From Eopsaltria australis (Eukaryota; Chordata; Aves; Passeriformes; Petroicidae): 64,000 nucleotides of DNA. Below, piece by piece: positions 55,641-64,000 of the stretch. Location: NCBI GenBank assembly GCA_034509425.1, contig JAVTVJ010000553.1:1291019-1355018 (forward strand), in the 5' to 3' direction. Position 1 is the stretch's first letter. Each line of letters starts with the position of its first letter. The notes beneath the pieces were generated by a model, which saw only the letters and a list, made by a program, of their open reading frames with translations, was not told the DNA's origin and made no database searches. The position numbers and the translations under genes are program-made.

Positions 55641-56595
55641 GGGAGGGTCCAGAACTCTCCCCTTGATTTGAGGTGCCCCAGCTCAGGGGATGTCACTGCC
55701 CTGGACTTGGTGGCCACACCACAGCTGGGACAAGCCCAGTGCCACTGGCTGAGCTCCCAATTATCCCATTTCTGTTTTTAGGAAGTGGCTCCTCACTGGG
55801 ATGTGCCAGGCACTGTTCCCTTCTCCCTGGAACTCCCCAACAGAATTCCCTTCCCTCCGCCCCCACAGTGAATTAAAACTGAATTCCAGCCACCTGCGGG
55901 ATCTTCCCTCTCGCTGCCGTGGCCAAGGAAATAATTTCTTTTGCCAGCAGGTGACACCGCCGTGTCCCCAATCAATAAATGGTGACAGAGACGAGCGCCC
56001 CTCCTCGTTAAACCCTCCTGATCCGCTGGATTTGAGTCCCAGCTCCACCTCCATCATCCCCATGGATCCAACACCAATCAATCCCTTCCCCCTGCTGTTC
56101 GTTCCGTGGATTGGGAGACACCAGGGGAGTTTTATATTTTCCTCCCAGCCAGGGAGGAATTTTAATGTTGTTCCTCACACAGAGCTCTCGGCTCGGCAAA
56201 CAGGCTGTGGGGTTTAATGGGGGAACTCGTGGTGTGGAGCGTCATTTAGGGTGATTAAGGGGGTATAATTTGATGATTTGTGTTCATTCCCATAATGGGA
56301 TGTGCTGAGAACGACAGGGAAGCTGCTCCTTGCTTTCCTGCTGGAATAGAGAGAGGGTGGGATATTGGAAATGGGATTTGGGAAGTGAATTTGGGAAGTA
56401 GGATATGGGAAGTGGGATATGGGAAGTGGGATCAGTTCCCCAGCTCTGGGAGGTAGAATTGGAACAAAGGGATGAGGATGGCATTTGTCTGTTTCTTTCT
56501 GGCTGTTTCTGGCTGTTGGTCGACCCTAAATTCCGGACTTTTTTCATGTTTCTCTTCCCTTGTAGGAATTTTCACACAAAATGGACGGAGTTTGC
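55641..56595. other. single-copy DNA with a short GGGAAGTGGGATAT array
   Basis: At 56345-56432 a loose GGGAAGTGGGATATG repeat (~14 bp, five units). Frames at 55801-56217 overlap on both strands and are not recognised. Confidence 0.45.
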
Positions 56596-56940
56596 TCATA
56601 GAATCATGGAATCATTGAGGCTGGAAAAGCTCTCTGAGATCATTGAGTCCAACCTTTCCCCAGCACTGCCAAGGCCATGACTGTCCCACGTCCCCAGGTG
56701 CCACATCCACATGGCTTTGAAACCCCTCCAAGGATGGGAACTCCACCACTTCCCGGGAAAACCCTTTCCATGAAGAGATTTTCCCCAATATCCAATTTAG
56801 GACTCCCCTGGCCCAGCCTGAGGCCGTTCCCTCTCCTCCTGTCCCTGTTCCCTGGGAGCAGAGCCCGACCCCCCCTGAGCCCCCTCCTGTCAGGGACTGT
56901 GCAGAGCCACAAGGTCCCCCCTGAGCCTCCTTTGCTCCAG
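56596..56940 (-). mobile_element. CR1 LINE (group B), ~345 bp
   Basis: TAGAATCATGGAATCATTGAGG, GAGATCATTGAGTCCAACC, AGGTGCCACATCCACATGG, CTCCACCACTTCCCGGG, AGCCTGAGGCCGTTCCC, GAGCCTCCTTTGCTCCAG. Same orientation as the copy 960 bases upstream. Confidence 0.96.
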
Positions 56941-57224
56941 ACCAAAAGGTTCATCCATAATCCCCAGGGATTTGGGGCTCTTGGGGTGCAATAAATCTCT
57001 CCCAGCCCTAAATTACTAAAATGATCAGGACCCCAGGAGTGCCTTAGTTGGCACCTCCCATTTTCACTCTGGAAGTCCCTTCCTACCATGGACACCTTGG
57101 ATTGGAGAGAAATTGGTGTCCCATGTCCTGGATGGAGAGAAAGCTCTTCCCAAGGCTGCATTTTTGGGCTCTTCAATTGTCCAAGTGTAGGATCAGGAGA
57201 AGGACTTGGGCCTTCTCCTTATTC
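56941..57224. other. single-copy DNA, no gene seen
   Basis: Nothing recognised. Confidence 0.35.
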
Positions 57225-57352
57225 CAGAGCTCCAGGAACATTTGGAGACCTCTCCCAGGGATGCTCAGGGTGGGAAGGGCCAGGAGAGGGCAGGGCCAGG
57301 AGTTGATCCTTGAGGGTCCCTTCCCATTGAGGATATTCCATAAATCCATGCT
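57225..57352 (+). mobile_element. CR1 LINE 3' end (group C)
   Basis: AGGAACATTTGGAGACCTCTCC, GGGCAGGGCCAGGAGTTGATCC, ending TTGAGGATATTCCATAAATCC. Diverged upstream. Confidence 0.88.
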
Positions 57353-58467
57353 TCTCACAGTCTCCTCCCACCACCTGGAAGTGGGGGCATCAAGAATCTT
57401 TTATTTCCATAGGATTGAAAGAGTTTTTCGTTGTGCTTTTTTTCATCCACAACTTCACCATTCCCAGCTGAGGGAAACATGAGCAGGAAAAGGCACAAGG
57501 ACCATTTTCCACGGCAGGTTTTGATGGAATTTCCCTGTGTTTGTGGGTCAAAAATCCATAGAGAGGATTATCCTGGAGCAGCAGGTGGGCTCTTTCATTA
57601 GGAGAAACTTTTCCCCTAATAGGAAAAATGGGAAAATCTCCTTTATTTTACATAAATCCAGGAGATTTACACAGGATCTCGACAATTCCAATTAATTTAT
57701 CGGTGTCTTAATCGATCCAAAAGAGCCAAATTGAGGGAAACCCTCTGGGAAATGTGTTTCTCTCGAAGTCAGTTTGACCTTGAAATGTTTATATTTGAAA
57801 TATTTATATTTGAAACAGTTATATTTGAAATATTTATATTTGAAATATTTTCCCTTCTCCTCCCAGATTTTATTGCTGCGACTCCAGATTTTGGGGGAAA
57901 CATCTCCAGGGAAAACTTTTCCAGAAAGGTCCAAGGTGAGTGATTTATTCCATTCTAAAAAATGGTAAAAAAATCCAAATTTTCAGGAGTAAATACGGAG
58001 AAAATTTTAAATCAAGGCTTCCAAATAATCCATAATAATTCACATGGCTGCCAACACAAAAAGGAATCTGCCAGATAAAGAACAAAATAGAAGTGGGAAT
58101 ATTTAGGGGAGGAATTAAGGAATTCTCGTGGTTCTTCCTGGGGATTTTAATTGGAAGTGGAGAACATTTAGTGCCCCTGTTTCGTGGCTCATTTAACTCC
58201 ACCAGGGATTTCTGTTCCTTTGTTTTCTGGATGTGTTCCCTGCTGTTCAGCCTATCCTGTTAATGATATCCCATGAGTTTTATTACAGCTTTTCCCCTTC
58301 TCCCAGGACAAAAAATACCTCCTTTGGAGAGGTTTCCTTCGGAATGGCCCCCACCCAACTTCTGGGCTCCTCCCAGGGCAGCGTCCCCAAACGAGACACG
58401 AAAAGGGAAAAATAATCACCAAAACCCCCTCTTTCCTTGGAATTACATGTCAATAACCACTCCATTC
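57353..58467. other. single-copy DNA with a 15-bp minisatellite
   Basis: At 57779-57852 five units of TGAAATATTTATATT (one reads TGAAACAGTTATATT). Remainder unremarkable; AT-rich. Confidence 0.6.
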
Positions 58468-58562
58468 CATGTATCATGGAATGATGGAATTTTTGGGTTG
58501 GAAGGGACCTTGGAGACCATTTCATTCCAACCCCTTGTCATGGTCAAGGAGAGCTTTGGCTT
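58468..58562 (-). mobile_element. CR1 LINE 3' end
   Basis: GTATCATGGAATGATGGAATT, GGGTTGGAAGGGACCTTGGAG, CATTCCAACCCCTTGTCATGG. Confidence 0.92.
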
Positions 58563-58792
58563 CCCATCCTTAAAGGAAAGGGAGCAGCCAGGGTTTGGAG
58601 ACGTTTGTGGTTGGAAGAGGTGACAAAATTCCACAAAAGATTCCTAAGTTTACAAGGAAATTCCACATTTGGCGTGGAAATTGGTGTGGGTTTGTCCCTG
58701 ATCTGCTGGGATGAGCCCATGGAAGTGGGGTTTGGATAAGGGTGGGGTGAAAGGGGAGAAAGGGAGATGGATTAAAGAGGCGGAGAGAGAAA

Positions 58793-59055
58793 GGAATTCT
58801 GGAAGGAAGGAAGGAATTCCAGAAGGAAGGAATTCTGGAAAGAATTCTGGAAGGAATTCTGGAGGGAGGGAGGGAAAGAGGGAAGGAGGGAAGGAATTCA
58901 GGAATTCAGGAATTCAGGAAGGAATTCAGGAAGGAATTCAGGAATTCAGGAATTCAGAATTCAGGAAGGAAGGAAGGAAGGAAGGAAGGAAGGAAGGAAG
59001 GAAGGAAGGAAGGAAGGAAGGAAGGAAGGAAGGAAGGAAGGAAGGAAGGAAGGAA
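58793..59055. repeat. purine tract: GGAATTC octamers and (AAGG)n
   Basis: 58793-58960 mixes GGAATTCTGGAAGG and GGAATTCAGGAATTCA units carrying many GAATTC hexamers, with GGGAGGGAGGGAAAGAGGG in the middle. From 58961 to 59054 about 23 units of AAGG follow. Apart from the TTC of the GAATTC words, the plus strand is all purine. Confidence 0.96.
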
Positions 59056-59098
59056 ATAAATTCACCAGTTGTGGCTCCAGCTCTGATCTGGCTCAGGG

Positions 59099-59420
59099 GG
59101 TGTGCAGGGTCCTGGGGCTCTTCCTGGGATTTGGGGCCACCTCTTTAGGGATGAGTTATCCCCCATGCTGGGGGAAAAATTCATTCTTGGCTCAGTCTGT
59201 TCTTCCAGACCTTCCTGGGGATTGGTTGGAGGATTTGGAGTCTGGGATGGTCTCGATCCCCCTCCAGTCCCTGGGCCCTTCCCGGCCTCGTTCCTGCCCC
59301 ATGCTGGGCCGTGCAGATCTCCAGGAGCCAGACCAGGGATGGCATTCCCAGAAAATTCCCACCTCCACATGGCCCCTTTCTCCTGTTCTTTCCCACCAAC
59401 AATCCTTGGACGGCTCCAAT
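59099..59420 (+). repeat. dispersed repeat of unknown family, sense copy
   Basis: GGTGTGCAGGGTCCTGGGGC, GACCTTCCTGGGGATTGG, CGATCCCCCTCCAGTCCC, GCCTCGTTCCTGCCCC, GGCATTCCCAGAAAATTCCC, CCACCAACAATCCTTGGACGG: the reverse of the 44501-44857 order. It begins about 45 bases after the AAGG array. A minus-strand frame of 130 codons (59062-59454) runs through most of it and is not recognised. Confidence 0.88.
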
Positions 59421-60011
59421 AAAAATTTGCCCTTTCTCTGCTCAGAAGAAGCATCTAAATCCAGTTTTAAAGCAACACAGCTTAGAAAAAAACTGTCCCG
59501 GGCACCAGCAACGGAACGAGGGCTCTTCTCTTTTGCTCTTCTCATCTCTGAACCTTCAACTTGACTTGATTTATTCCCTCTACATCGTGGCTCATCCTTT
59601 AGACAAAAAGACTCCTTTTTAAAGCAGTTTTAAAAGATGTTTTCATCTCTCTTGTCTGGGCTGAATTGAAATCACAGCTGGTTTGTCCCTGACACCGCTA
59701 AACAAACAAATGCCTTCTGCTGGTGTTAAATATTAAAGGAGTATCAAGCACAGAACAGGTGATTAATGACTCACATGCTTCCACCTGGCAAATTGAATTA
59801 CTGGGGATATTGGACAGCACAAACTTCATCATAAATTGATTATTCCATCCTTACTTAGAGTGGAAGGAGAACAATCCCACAGGAATGGGAATGAGCCATT
59901 CGAGCGTGGCCTCATAGATGAAGCTTCCCTCAGATCCTTCTGTTGACCTGCTTGGGAAGCTCTGAATATTCCATGAGTGCCAGACCTTGGATGTGGGAAT
60001 GGTTGGGTCTT
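59421..60011. other. single-copy DNA with an enhancer-like block
   Basis: At 59650-59820: AATCACAGCTGGTTTGTC, CACCGCTAAACAAACAAATGCC, GTGATTAATGACTCACATGC and AAATTGAATTACTGG, without repeat likeness. Confidence 0.4.
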
Positions 60012-60085
60012 TAGGCCCTGCAAGGGGCTCTGAGCTCTCCCTGGATCCTTCCCCTCTCCGGGTGAACATTCCCAGCTCTCACAGC
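60012..60085 (-). mobile_element. CR1 LINE internal fragment (group A), no 3' end
   Basis: GGCCCTGCAAGGGGCTCTGAG, CTCTCCCTGGATCCTTCCCC, GGGTGAACATTCCCAGC. This is the 5' portion of group A copies such as 5648. The 3' ~300 bases that should lie to its left are absent. Confidence 0.9.
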
Positions 60086-60769
60086 AGAACTGCTCTTTCC
60101 TCTTCTCTTTAAAGCAAAAATGATTCAGAAAAAGAAGTAAAAAAACCCCAACAACTGTGAAAGGCTTAAAAATCCTATTTCTCTTTTCCTCCCTGAAATA
60201 TGAAGTTTTTATTGCTTTTCCTGGTCAGGCCTAAGGCGGGATTTGCTGTTTGAAAACAAACTGGCAGCAGCCTCCAGCAAAGACAAGCTGCAGTCTCTGC
60301 TTTCCTTCTGCTGCCTGTGATTTCCTTGCCTTTGTAAATATTTCTTCCAAGCAAGAAATCCTGCAGGATTTGTTTGATCAACCTCACATTCCTGCACAAT
60401 CCATCAGGGAATGTCAGGCAGGATTTGTAACGGGATCCAGACGGGAATGGGGCTCAGGGAAGAGTGAGGTTGAGGGGATTTATCCCATTTTATCCAATCT
60501 CACCTTGGGATGTTCCTTCTTAAATCCTTAAAGCAGTGAAGCTCCTGAAATTTGGGGTTATAAAAGACATTTCCTATTTATCAGGAATAGGAAAAGGCTC
60601 TGAGCCTTTCCTAAAAGGTAGGGAGTGAGGTTTGGCTCCAGACTCCATGGAAATGTTTTTTCCAGGTCCCGGGGCTGAGGAGCAGAGTCGGGAAAATCTC
60701 TTGGAGAGCATCAAGGGCCAGCCAGGATCCAGTGGAGGATGCGTGGAGGGGGTGGGGAAAGGATGGGAT
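60086..60769. other. single-copy DNA, no gene seen
   Basis: Nothing recognised. A plus-strand frame of 93 codons at 60250-60531 is unassigned. Confidence 0.4.
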
Positions 60770-61080
60770 TTGAAATGGGGGTTCTTAAATCCATCCCAGA
60801 ACTCAGAGAAGGAACAGGGTGGGATTTTGGGGTGTCCCATGTCCCACTTTAAATGTGGGTCCTTAAATCCATCCCAGAACTCAGAGGATAAATGGAATGG
60901 GATTTTGGGGTGTCCCAAGCAGGGACATTTTAAACGTGGGTCCTTTAATCCATCCCAGAAACTCAGAGGAGGAATGGGGTGGGAATTTGGGGTGTCCCAC
61001 ATCCCATTTTAAACGGGGGCTCTTAAATCCATCCCAGAACTCAGAGGAGGAACGGGGTGGGATTTTGGGGTGTCCCATGC
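60770..61080. repeat. tandem repeat, 4 units of 78-81 bp
   Basis: AAATCCATCCCAGAACTCAG starts at 60787, 60865, 60946 (AATCC variant) and 61025. Each continues GGGATTTTGGGGTGTCCCA and TTTTAAACGTGGGTCC. The fourth unit runs into the CR1 end at 61078. Confidence 0.95.
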
Positions 61081-61148
61081 AGGGTCAGGAGTTGGACTTA
61101 TGATCCCTGTAAGTGCAGCTCAGGTTATTCCATGATTCCATGGTTCAG
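61078..61148 (+). mobile_element. CR1 LINE 3' end (group C)
   Basis: GCAGGGTCAGGAGTTGGACTT, ATGATCCCTGTAAGTGC, ending TTATTCCATGATTCCATGG. Confidence 0.88.
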
Positions 61149-61697
61149 TGAACAGTTTATGCCAAAAAATGGTGTTTTCTCTCCTGGCTTTTGTGAATTC
61201 CTAAGAATTCCTCCTCAGAACAGCTGGTTCCATGAAAAGCCAGGGAAGTGGTGGTACAATCCTGCTGAGAATGTTGGAGATCCCAGCTCCTCCTGGGACT
61301 GAGGGCTCATCCAGGCTCACATCCACCCCCTGTGGTATATTCCTCATTTCCCAGCTTTATCCATCCTGATGGAGCTGGAGGGAGAGGTGGAGGTGCTCCC
61401 ATCTCCTCCTCCTGCCTAAAACAGCTTTTCCTGAGTTCATGGATCTGATATTGTGGCGTGGATCTTGATGCAGGAGCAGCTCTGGGTGGAGGCAAAAGGC
61501 ACAACCCACTCCCAGAAATCATCAGCCAGACTGGAAAATGTCTGGCAATGGTTAAAAAGGAGCAAATATAAACCTCAGGTGAGCTTCTGCCTTTTATCCT
61601 CCCTCCCCTAATTCCTTGGAACACCTCAGGGATTCCCAAAGCAGTGCGGACCGGTGGCGAGAAATGTGGATGGTTCCAGACATTTGGAATTTTTGGT
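61149..61697. other. single-copy DNA, no gene seen
   Basis: Nothing recognised. Confidence 0.4.
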
Positions 61698-61945
61698 TTG
61701 ATGATCCCAGAATCCCAGGATGGGTCAGGCAGGAAGGGACCTCAGAGGGTCCCTGGTGCCACTCCCTGCTCCAGCAGGGCCATCCCAGAGCTCAGGGCAC
61801 AGGATTGTGTCCAGAGGGCTCTGGAATATCCCAGGGAGGAGACTCCAGCCCTCTCTGGGATCTGTTCCAGGTCAGGCACTGCCCAGGGCAGAAGTTCTGG
61901 TCATGTCCAGGTGGAATTCCTGGGCTCAGTCCCTTCCTATTCCTC
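61698..61945 (-). mobile_element. CR1 LINE (group D), ~245 bp
   Basis: GATGGGTCAGGCAGGAAGGGAC, CACTCCCTGCTCCAGCAGGGC, CACAGGATTGTGTCCAGAGGG, GAGACTCCAGCCCTCTCTGGG, GTCATGTCCAGGTGGAATTCC. This CR1 lineage, typified by GGGTCAGG near the 3' end, occurs only once in the window. Confidence 0.9.
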
Positions 61946-62489
61946 TTTTCCCAATTCTGGGCCCCTGGAGCAGATCCTGGCTCAGTTCAGGGCGATTTCT
62001 TCGCCATTTGGGAAAAATGCTGTCCCAAATTCTGCCCTGAAGCAGACCTGGATTAAAGGCTGTGCCCAGCTGTTTAAAACCAGAATTAAATCTTGAGGTT
62101 CCCTGTAAAACCTCAAAAAATGGCTCTTTTTGAGATCTCCAGACTCTTCTGGAAACCAAACCAGAGCAGGAAGTTTTAAGCAGCAGGAATGTGCCGAGTG
62201 GGCTCTAAATCACCCAGATTGCTGCAGGTTTGCACTTCTGCTCAGCAGCTCGGCTCTGCTGCCTCCCCAAAATGGTCCAGGAGCTGCTCCTGCAGCAGCT
62301 GAGCCAGCACAATCCTCCTGATGGCCCCTCGGCCACCCTTCGTTCTGCTCCAGCTGCTCCCGAGGCTTCATTTGTTCCACCCTTGGCTCCGTTCAGGATT
62401 TTATCCCAATTACTGAGGCTCCCCGTTCCTCTGGCAACAGAATCTCCAAGTTTTTTCCTCATGGGGGATGGGGGTGGAAAAACTTCATC
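61946..62489. other. single-copy DNA, locally CTG-rich
   Basis: At 62240-62400 the composition becomes GC-rich with repeated CTGCTCC and CAGCAGCTGAGCC words. A plus-strand frame opens at 62230 and continues into the CR1 copy at 62490; its first ~85 residues (MVQELLLQQLSQHNPPDGPS within) match nothing I recognise. Confidence 0.4.
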
Positions 62490-62840
62490 CTCAGAGCCCC
62501 TTGCAGGGCCTGAAGGGGCTCCAGGAGAGCTGGAGAGGGACTGGGGACAAGGCATGGAGGGGACAGGACACAGGGAATGGCTTCAGACTGGAAAAGGGGA
62601 GATTTGGGTGGGCTATTGGGAATTGGGAATTCCTGTGTGGGAGGGTGGGGAGGGGCTGGTCTGGAATTCCCAGATTTGCTGTGGCTGCCCCTGGATCCCT
62701 GGCAGTGCCCAAGGCCAGGTTGGACACTGGGGCTGGGAGCAGCCTGGGACAGTGGGAGGTGTCCCTGCCATGGCAGGGGTGGGAATGGGATGGGATTTAA
62801 GGTCTCTTCCAACCCAAATATTCCTGGAATTCCAAGATCC
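62490..62840 (+). mobile_element. CR1 LINE (group A), ~350 bp
   Basis: TCAGAGCCCCTTGCAGGGCC, GGAGAGCTGGAGAGGGACTGG, GGAATTCCTGTGTGGGAGG (62625), AGCAGCCTGGGACAGTGGG, ending CCAACCCAAATATTCCTGG. It has a single-base insertion in GGAGGGGACAGG at about 62558 against other group A copies. Confidence 0.96.
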
Positions 62841-63657
62841 TGTGAAATTTGGTGTCTCCCTGCACAGCAAAGGGAGAGCAGGGAACTGCAGAGTTCATTT
62901 CACTCCCTAAATCAAAATCTAATCAAAACCTAATAAAAATGGACAAATCTCTAATTGTGCGTTTCACACCGGTTTTCTTTCAGGCCAGAGTCAATATTCC
63001 AACAATAAAGCTGATCCCAGAATAAACCTGGATTCTCAAATCCGTTTGGTTTGTTGGATAAATGACTCATCAAGCCCTCAATAATCCCAGCAGCTCACGC
63101 AGATTTGTGCAGCACTGCAAACAAAGTGGGAACTTCAGTCTTTATTTGCCTAAATGCTCATTAATTTTCCCTTCCTTTCCTCCTCCTTCCAAGACTTTTC
63201 CACTCAATCTAGGAAAATTAGAGCATTTTAACACCTTTCCATGCCTTTCCTGCACAGTTCAGTGCCTTTTCCGATGTGGGGCTGAGTTAATTTTTATCAG
63301 AAAGCCCCACAATGATGGAGGTGATTTGGTCACCCCCAAAAATCATCTCAGCTCCATCCTGGCCGTGGTGTATTCCCAGATCATGGAGCTGGGATCCTCA
63401 GACAAGGAAGTGGATAAAATTTGGCTTTATCAGCAATTAAAAGCGATGTTTGTGTATTCCAGGGATGAGGAATTCCAGCCTGGATTGAACAGATGTCATG
63501 GATTGGTGGAACATTGCCCAAAACTCACAAGATTTGGGGCAGGACACCCAGCACGGGGGGGTTGGGGTGGGGAGGGAGGGCAGGGATGGTCAGGAATGGG
63601 AGAAGTGGGAAGGAGGAGCCCCTCAGACCCACTCAGGTGAGACTGTGTTGCTCTGAT
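62841..63657. other. single-copy DNA with one unassigned frame
   Basis: A 192-codon plus-strand frame spans 63062-63640. Its central part (about residues 78-155, with DKEVDKIWLYQQLKAMFVY) has a plausible globular composition, but I recognise no family and see no supporting splice sites. The last 30 residues are a G-rich low-complexity tail. Confidence 0.35.
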
Positions 63658-63818
63658 TTAAATATAAAATATGAAATGTGAAATGTAAAATGTAAAATTA
63701 AAAAAAGTAAAATATAAAATATATAAAATACAAAATATAAAATATAAAATATAAAATACAAAATACAAAATATAAAATATAAAATATAAAATAATATAAA
63801 ATAATATAAAATATAAAC
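63658..63818. repeat. TAAAATA/ATAAAAT AT-rich array
   Basis: About 160 bases of seven- and eight-base units (AAATATAAAATATAAAAT, AAATACAAAATAC). The heptamer is close to the reverse complement of the array at 13698. Confidence 0.93.
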
Positions 63819-64000
63819 CTTTCCCTGTTCCAGTGATATCCCTGACACCAAATCCTTCTCCTCTCCTGAGCTAAATTTCCTCACCCAGAACAGCTCAGGG
63901 CTTGATGCAATCCCGTGTTTGGCTTTGGAAAACTCAGGGAATGTCGATGTTTAGGGAGAGATGAGGGGTCACACCTGGCAGAGCTGAAAGAGGAGGTGCA

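Noticed and set aside
55222..56940. Near-identical ~150-bp cores at 55.4 and 56.85 kb considered as a segmental duplication
   Set aside because: The likeness ends at CR1 borders and also covers the 30590 copy, so these are independent CR1 insertions of one subfamily.
62230..62910. 226-codon frame at a CTG-rich patch
   Set aside because: More than half is CR1 sequence. The unique first ~85 residues are too short and unrecognised to call.
63062..63640. 192-codon frame with a globular-looking centre
   Set aside because: No family recognised, no splice context and a G-rich low-complexity tail. Could be revisited if RNA evidence exists.

Overview
This window looks like non-coding nuclear DNA from a bird, most likely a songbird. 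The sequence shows more than forty 5'-truncated copies of the CR1 LINE in both orientations, no dense ORFs, no operon-like layout and no recognisable tRNA or rRNA. CR1 dominance is a known property of bird and other reptile genomes. The CR1 3' ends here read CCATGATTCCATG, where chicken copies usually read CTATGATTCTATG; I take this as a hint of a passerine, but that is inference. I recognise no complete protein-coding gene. The reading frames present are short, run through repeats, or match nothing I know.

CR1 copies fall into groups by eye. Group A carries GGAATTCCTGTGTGGGAGG and CAGATTTGCTGTGGCTGCC, is very uniform and so probably youngest (4.8, 5.6, 9.4, 10.4, 16.3, 25.0, 37.0, 39.4, 52.0 and 62.5 kb). 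Group B has the GTGCCACATCCA and CTCCACCACT type core, with or without a 5' part containing CCTGTCAGGGACTGTGCAG (3.1, 18.3, 30.6, 32.5, 42.3, 48.7, 51.5, 55.2 and 56.6 kb). Group C ends in GGGCCAGGAGTTGG and GGATATTCCAT (22.2, 50.1, 57.2 and 61.1 kb). Group D is one copy at 61.7 kb. The rest are short 3' ends of general CR1 type (group E).

The second layer is local tandem duplication. In order: 3 x ~300 bp (6.9-7.85 kb), 2 x 495 bp (12.2-13.2), a 35-bp minisatellite (22.7-23.15), 4 x ~55 bp (23.8-24.0), 4 x ~197 bp (26.0-26.8), 4 x ~169 bp built from a CR1 piece plus its flank (34.6-35.2), 2 x 393 bp with an exon-like core (35.6-36.3), 2 x ~476 bp (37.9-38.65), 6 x 25 bp (44.1-44.2), 2 x 381 bp (53.3-54.1) and 4 x ~79 bp (60.8-61.1). 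Microsatellites include long GGAT, AAGG, ATT, ATTTT and TATATTT arrays and a 0.54-kb tract made almost only of T and G (24.3-24.8 kb).

The most unusual structures are three. A near-palindrome at 46.3-48.6 kb has two ~535-bp arms, both ending outward in GGAT/ATCC arrays and including a 143-bp stretch identical in both arms. A tandem duplication at 35.6-36.3 kb has a ~200-bp open segment that differs at one synonymous site, while the ~100 bp beside it has about nine differences. A ~350-bp repeat of unknown family occurs in opposite orientations at 44.5-44.9 and 59.1-59.4 kb.

Between repeats lie AT-rich single-copy stretches. Several short blocks (about 0.95-1.13, 2.1-2.33, 15.2-15.44, 19.2-19.33, 23.65-23.8, 31.93-32.33, 35.4-35.56, 41.44-41.56, 43.0-43.3 and 59.65-59.82 kb) are dense in TAATTA-type motifs and free of repeats. 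They are the places where I would look for conserved non-coding elements. All repeat boundaries were set by eye and are good to roughly 5-30 bases.
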